This document shows, piece after piece, positions 52,346 to 55,658 of a stretch of 55,658 bases of DNA (the first letter of the stretch is position 1; each line of letters begins with the position of its first letter). Made by a program: the position numbers and the translations under genes. This DNA comes from a virus. The stretch is from IMG/VR virus record IMGVR_UViG_3300025687_000056, positions 1-55,658 of that record; one strand, written 5' to 3'. A model generated the notes under the pieces. That model did no database searches. It saw nothing but the letters and a program-made list of their open reading frames with translations, and was not told where the DNA came from.

Positions 52346-52356
52346 GTTATAAATAT
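52346..52356 (-). promoter_or_regulatory. late-type element ATATTTATAAC
   Basis: One mismatch at the last base; 8 nt before the ATG of the 140-aa virion protein. Confidence 0.5.
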
Positions 52357-52376
52357 TAAAAGGATATGGGAACGTT

Positions 52377-53111
52377 CTATCTTTTTGAAGTTCCGTTAGT
52401 TCCTGATGTACCTAAAGTTAATCCTTTTTCTGCTGCTTCTTCATAAATATTTATCAAGTCTGATACAATCGGGTCTCTATGATTTTGTTTTAAAGTAATT
52501 GCTGCCATATTTTTAACTTTACGAGCGGCTGTGTATAAGAATCTAAAACCAGAATCACGTTTTGCTTTTAAGTCTACCTGGTGGTCATCTCCGCAAATAA
52601 TCATTTTGCTTCGTAAACCAATACGGGTAGCTATCATTTCCATTTGCTCGTGGGTAACGTTTTGAGCCTCATCTACAATAATACAAGCATCTAAGAATGT
52701 TCTACCTCTCATAAATGCTAAAGGTACAATTTCTATTTTGCCATCTTCAATTAATTTTTCTACTTTATCTTTATCATATAAAGCATACATATTTTGATAG
52801 ATAGGTTGAATCCAAGGATCCATTTTTTCTCTTAAGTCACCTGGTAAGAATCCAATTTCTTCTTTTGATACTGTTGGTCTTGTAATGATAATTTTCTCAT
52901 AATGTCTTCTTATGAGACCATCTAAAGCCACTTGAACAGCTAATAACGTTTTACCTGAACCGGCGGAACCTGCTAAAAGAGTTAATGTATTATTTAATAT
53001 TTCTTCTTTAGCTAATTTTTGTTCTTCGTTTAATTGAATTTTGAATTTAATAGGATTTTTTATCACTCGTTGTTGTCTATGCACCTCATCGGTGTGTGGT
53101 CTTGATGCCAT
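52377..53111 (-). CDS. phoH: PhoH-like ATPase/RNA helicase
   Basis: The 244-residue product has Walker A GSAGSGKT at 48-55, TRPTVSKEEIGFLPGDLREK, Walker B ACIIVDEAQNVTHEQ and the late motifs TRIGLRSKMIICGDDHQVD and RDSGF. These make it a clear PhoH-family protein, a P-loop ATPase/RNA helicase common in marine phages and of uncertain role there. It ends TLGTSGTNGTSKR, a short string very like the fibre repeat (GTSG, GVNGTSG). The late-type element 31 nt upstream suggests late expression with virion genes. Confidence 0.9.
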   Translation of the reverse strand: MASRPHTDEVHRQQRVIKNPIKFKIQLNEEQKLAKEEILNNTLTLLAGSAGSGKTLLAVQVALDGLIRRHYEKIIITRPTVSKEEIGFLPGDLREKMDPWIQPIYQNMYALYDKDKVEKLIEDGKIEIVPLAFMRGRTFLDACIIVDEAQNVTHEQMEMIATRIGLRSKMIICGDDHQVDLKAKRDSGFRFLYTAARKVKNMAAITLKQNHRDPIVSDLINIYEEAAEKGLTLGTSGTNGTSKR

Positions 53112-53142
53112 TGTTTAAGAACATTAGTTAAACTTATTGTTT

Positions 53143-53153
53143 ATTATAAATAT
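53143..53153 (-). promoter_or_regulatory. late-type element ATATTTATAAT
   Basis: Perfect copy 31 nt before the phoH ATG, in a 54-nt gap. Confidence 0.55.
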
Positions 53154-53165
53154 TGTGAAAACAAA

Positions 53166-53804
53166 TTAGTATGTTTTTCTTAGAGTAAAGATTCGAGAGT
53201 AAATTGAATCACTTGCGTTTGAATTGGCCCAGATTGCCTTAACTACTAATGTGTTATCTATAGTAGTGTCAAAGGTAGTATTATTGACAGAACTAAAAAT
53301 TTCAGTCACAACATCACCAGCAGAATTTGTTCTAAAAGTAAATGTACCTGCAGAAGCAATTTCAGCTACTCCAGCTGCTCCAATTGCATTAATTGAAAAA
53401 TCTATATTTAATGTCCAATCCTTATTAGTGACATTAGGCATAGTAATAACACCTGTGTCTGCAAGATTTGTACCATCTGATTCAATATGGATTTCAAGAG
53501 TGTGGTTTTGTACAGCAGTTAATTTACCATGAAAATTAGCTGTAAAAGCATCTCCTACTTTAAATCCATTAGCAGGAACTGATAAGGTACCTGCACCTCC
53601 ATCTATTAAACTACCTGTTGGGGCATTACCTAAAACAGGAGTACTATCACCTGTTTGATTAAATAAACCATAATTACTAGATAAACTAGTATAAAGTGAA
53701 TTTAAAGATGTTTGTTTTGTTACTCCATCTTGAACCATAGCAAATAGTTCAGTTCCGTCTAAAGTATTACCTGTTGGTAATCCTGATATTGGTAAATTTG
53801 GCAT
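53166..53804 (-). CDS. virion protein, 212 aa, beta-rich
   Basis: The product begins MPNLPISGLPTGNTLDGTEL, a pattern (LPxGxxLDGTELF.MVQDGV) common at the N-terminus of phage head or fibre decorations. It continues with a beta-sandwich-like region (ANFHGKLTAVQNHTLEIHIE) and ends IFTLRKTY. It may be a capsid-associated or whisker protein. The start adjoins the 93-aa gene within 2 nt. Confidence 0.6.
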   Translation of the reverse strand: MPNLPISGLPTGNTLDGTELFAMVQDGVTKQTSLNSLYTSLSSNYGLFNQTGDSTPVLGNAPTGSLIDGGAGTLSVPANGFKVGDAFTANFHGKLTAVQNHTLEIHIESDGTNLADTGVITMPNVTNKDWTLNIDFSINAIGAAGVAEIASAGTFTFRTNSAGDVVTEIFSSVNNTTFDTTIDNTLVVKAIWANSNASDSIYSRIFTLRKTY

Positions 53805-53805
53805 G

Positions 53806-54087
53806 TTATATTAAAGCTGTTACAAAAATTCCAGATCCATCTTCTTGAAGAATTAAAAAATAATCATTATCAACAGGATCAAACTCTTCTTGAGCTAACA
53901 ATCCAATATTTTGAATTGTAGGAATACGAGGTCCTTTATTTTGATAATCTATCCAATTTAATCTCGCTATAGATAAATCTGATATATATTGGTTATAATA
54001 TGTTATTTGTTCATTAAGGGATAATTTAGCTATTTTAGGTAATTTACTAAATTGTTGCCAAGTTAACTCCTCAAATATATTAAACAT
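53806..54087 (-). CDS. small hypothetical protein, 93 aa, after the capsid gene
   Basis: The product begins MFNIFEELTWQQFSKLPKIA and has a helical first half and a strand-rich acidic end (YFLILQEDGSGIFVTALI). It follows the capsid gene terminator and has a late-type element 3 nt before the ATG. No family is recognised; a capsid-associated or chaperone role is possible. Confidence 0.55.
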   Translation of the reverse strand: MFNIFEELTWQQFSKLPKIAKLSLNEQITYYNQYISDLSIARLNWIDYQNKGPRIPTIQNIGLLAQEEFDPVDNDYFLILQEDGSGIFVTALI

Positions 54088-54090
54088 ATA

Positions 54091-54101
54091 ATTATAAATA
54101 T
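54091..54101 (-). promoter_or_regulatory. late-type element ATATTTATAAT
   Basis: Perfect copy 3 nt before the ATG of the 93-aa gene and 16 nt after the capsid terminator. If TATAAT acts as a -10 box, the message would be almost leaderless. Confidence 0.6.
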
Positions 54102-54117
54102 AACAGTAAAAACAAAA

Positions 54118-54137
54118 AGCCCCGCTTTCGCGGGGCT
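54118..54137 (-). terminator. strong intrinsic terminator after the capsid gene
   Basis: An 8-bp G+C-rich stem (AGCCCCGC/GCGGGGCT) with a 4-nt loop is followed on the minus strand by TTTTTGTTTTTAC. It lies 28 nt beyond the capsid stop and isolates the capsid message. Confidence 0.9.
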
Positions 54138-54165
54138 CTTTTAATGTTTATCCGTTTGGATTAGA

Positions 54166-55658
54166 TTACAAAGTGTTCAAGCCACTAACGTAAATCTTAC
54201 CATAGAATTCAGGACGTAACATCTTCTTGGCGTAACGAGTCAAGAGACCTTTTCTAGGAGTGAAGGTATCAGGATCGTAAACCAATGGAGTCATGATCAA
54301 TGGAATGTATGGAGCAAATACAGCACCAGTTTCCAAGAATTGTGAACCTCTATAGCCCATTAAGATTAAGTTTTCAGTCATGTATGGGTTCTTGTAAACC
54401 TTGTAACGACCGTTAACTGAACCAACTTTCTGTACACCGAATGCATACTCTTCTTGAGCAGCATCACCGTTGTTTGTAGAAGCAAATCCTGGGATTGATT
54501 CCAAGATAGTAGCGATAGTTGGAGAAGTTACTAAGAAGTTTGCACCACCACGTAAAGTTAATTGGTGAATCTTGTTAGATACTTTCTGGATCTTAGTTCC
54601 TAAAGTTTGGAACCACTGACCTTGAGTGTTGTAGAATGGAGAAGCAGCTGTAGTGAAAGCAGTTCCAGCGTTGTTAATAACTTCGTTGTTATTAGCTGAC
54701 CAGTACTCAGTAGCAGCAGCAGCATCTTCGATCAACATATCCAAGATTTCCATATCAATTTCCATTGAAATGTACTCACTCATAATGTTAGTCAATTCAG
54801 CTTCAGCATCGATGTTTTGGTAAGCTGACAAGTCTTGAGCGAACTCAGGAGTCCATACAGCTTTCAATTTCTTAGTCTTAGCAGTGATAGCTTGTGACTG
54901 CATCTTAACGTTGATCTCAGGGATAACGATTTGAGAAGCAGAAGCAGCGTTAGGTACTGAGAAAGCACCATCAGCTTCGAAATCACCACGACCAGATACT
55001 AAACCAGAACCACCGTTGTTACCTGAAGTTACATTCAATCCATCTTGGGAAGTTGACTTCTGATAGAATACAGTGAATGAACCAGAGCAAGTAGCTGTAG
55101 TAGAAGCTGTGTAGTAGAAAGAAACTGTACCAGCAGTGTAGTTGTAAGTAGTGAATTGAGATAACAAGTTAGCTGGAGCGAAAGCACCACCATCAGCTGA
55201 ACCTGAAACTACGAAACCACGAACAGCATCCTGATCGAATGAAGTTAATACAGAAGCAGTAGCTACAGTTACTTTGTAAATACCGTTAGCAACTACAGAA
55301 GCTGAATAATCTGAATCGAAATTCAAGTCAGCCCAAGAAGCGGTAACGATAGAACCAGTTCCAGCAGCGATAGTTGGTAAAGTACCACCTCCGATAGATC
55401 CTGTGAAAGGAACAGAAGCTGAGAATTGGTTAGTAGCGTAAGTGAAACGACCTTCTGGACCACCATACAAACCACCAGCAGCGGCTGGAGTTGAGAATGG
55501 GAATTGAGAAGCAGTGTCTCTAGTTCCGTACAATGATTGACCAGCAGTGAAAGGATTCTTAGTGTTACCATATTGGAAATCCAAGAAGAATACAAGACCT
55601 GAAGGCATGTTCATTGGCTGAACGCTAACAAATTCTTTAGCTACGATAGTACCGAATA
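54166..55658 (-). CDS. major capsid protein (gp23-like), N-terminus outside window
   Basis: The frame runs to the window edge without a stop. The codons before the internal ATG at 55614 read FGTIVAKEFVSVQPMNMPSG, followed by LVFFLDFQYG, matching the QPM-GPTG-IF segment of T4 gp23, so the true start lies beyond the window. Further matches: KLKAVWTPEFAQDLSAYQNI, DAEAELTNIMSEYISMEIDM, NFLVTSPTIATILESIPGF and the C-terminal PLVYDPDTFTPRKGLLTRYA. About 497 codons are visible. The protein forms the hexamer lattice of the head. In T4 an N-terminal part is cleaved off by the prohead protease; that part would be outside this window. A strong terminator follows. Confidence 0.93.
   Translation of the reverse strand, partial: FGTIVAKEFVSVQPMNMPSGLVFFLDFQYGNTKNPFTAGQSLYGTRDTASQFPFSTPAAAGGLYGGPEGRFTYATNQFSASVPFTGSIGGGTLPTIAAGTGSIVTASWADLNFDSDYSASVVANGIYKVTVATASVLTSFDQDAVRGFVVSGSADGGAFAPANLLSQFTTYNYTAGTVSFYYTASTTATCSGSFTVFYQKSTSQDGLNVTSGNNGGSGLVSGRGDFEADGAFSVPNAASASQIVIPEINVKMQSQAITAKTKKLKAVWTPEFAQDLSAYQNIDAEAELTNIMSEYISMEIDMEILDMLIEDAAAATEYWSANNNEVINNAGTAFTTAASPFYNTQGQWFQTLGTKIQKVSNKIHQLTLRGGANFLVTSPTIATILESIPGFASTNNGDAAQEEYAFGVQKVGSVNGRYKVYKNPYMTENLILMGYRGSQFLETGAVFAPYIPLIMTPLVYDPDTFTPRKGLLTRYAKKMLRPEFYGKIYVSGLNTL

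Overview
This window is one continuous stretch of the genome of a T4-like tailed phage (contractile tail, myovirus morphology), AT-rich, with every supported gene on the minus strand. The host is most likely a member of the Bacteroidetes. Five promoters have a TTTGG box exactly 19 nt before a TATATT-type box, which resembles the Bacteroidetes -33/-7 promoter. Start codons also follow an A-rich leader rather than a Shine-Dalgarno sequence. The window opens inside queC and closes inside the major capsid gene. No tRNA genes, insertion sequences or CRISPR arrays were seen, and no gene-free stretch exceeds about 110 nt.

Layout, from low to high coordinates (against transcription). 1-5257: DNA modification and repair (QueC, a tRNA-guanine-transglycosylase-like protein, a pyrimidine-dimer glycosylase-like protein), small unknowns, a lipoprotein, a RecA/RadA-like ATPase and an EF-hand membrane protein. 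5270-13280: replication and recombination, with a B12-dependent ribonucleotide reductase, gp41-type helicase, RNase H/5' nuclease, UvsX, gp32 and an unusually short family A DNA polymerase. 13334-28115: tail genes, with baseplate and hub proteins, tape measure, a gp26-type assembly protein with a candidate frameshift, tail tube and tail sheath. 28139-35353: a six-gene glycan operon with its own host-type promoter. 35416-49190: three small virion proteins and a 4182-residue fibre. 49215-55658: gp15, gp14 and gp13 neck proteins, PhoH, small virion proteins and gp23.

The most remarkable part is 28139-49190. The fibre holds about 3745 residues of unbroken Gly-X-Y triplets, almost all GTS or GSS, between a small N-terminal domain and a C-terminal intramolecular chaperone of the peptidase S74 family. 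The adjoining operon encodes two single-domain glycosyltransferases, a GT4 fused to a TibC/Aah-type protein O-heptosyltransferase module, an FkbM methyltransferase, an acetyltransferase, and a nucleotidyltransferase-HAD-kinase fusion. TibC-type enzymes put sugars on serines of repetitive surface proteins. The working hypothesis is therefore a phage-encoded system that glycosylates its own giant Ser/Thr-rich fibre; modification of the host surface is the main alternative.

Two promoter classes fit an early/late programme. TTTGG-N19-TATATT lies before replication genes, accessory genes and the glycan operon. An isolated ATATTTATAAT element lies before most virion genes. Two strong hairpin terminators follow the tail tube and capsid genes, whose products are needed in very high copy number.
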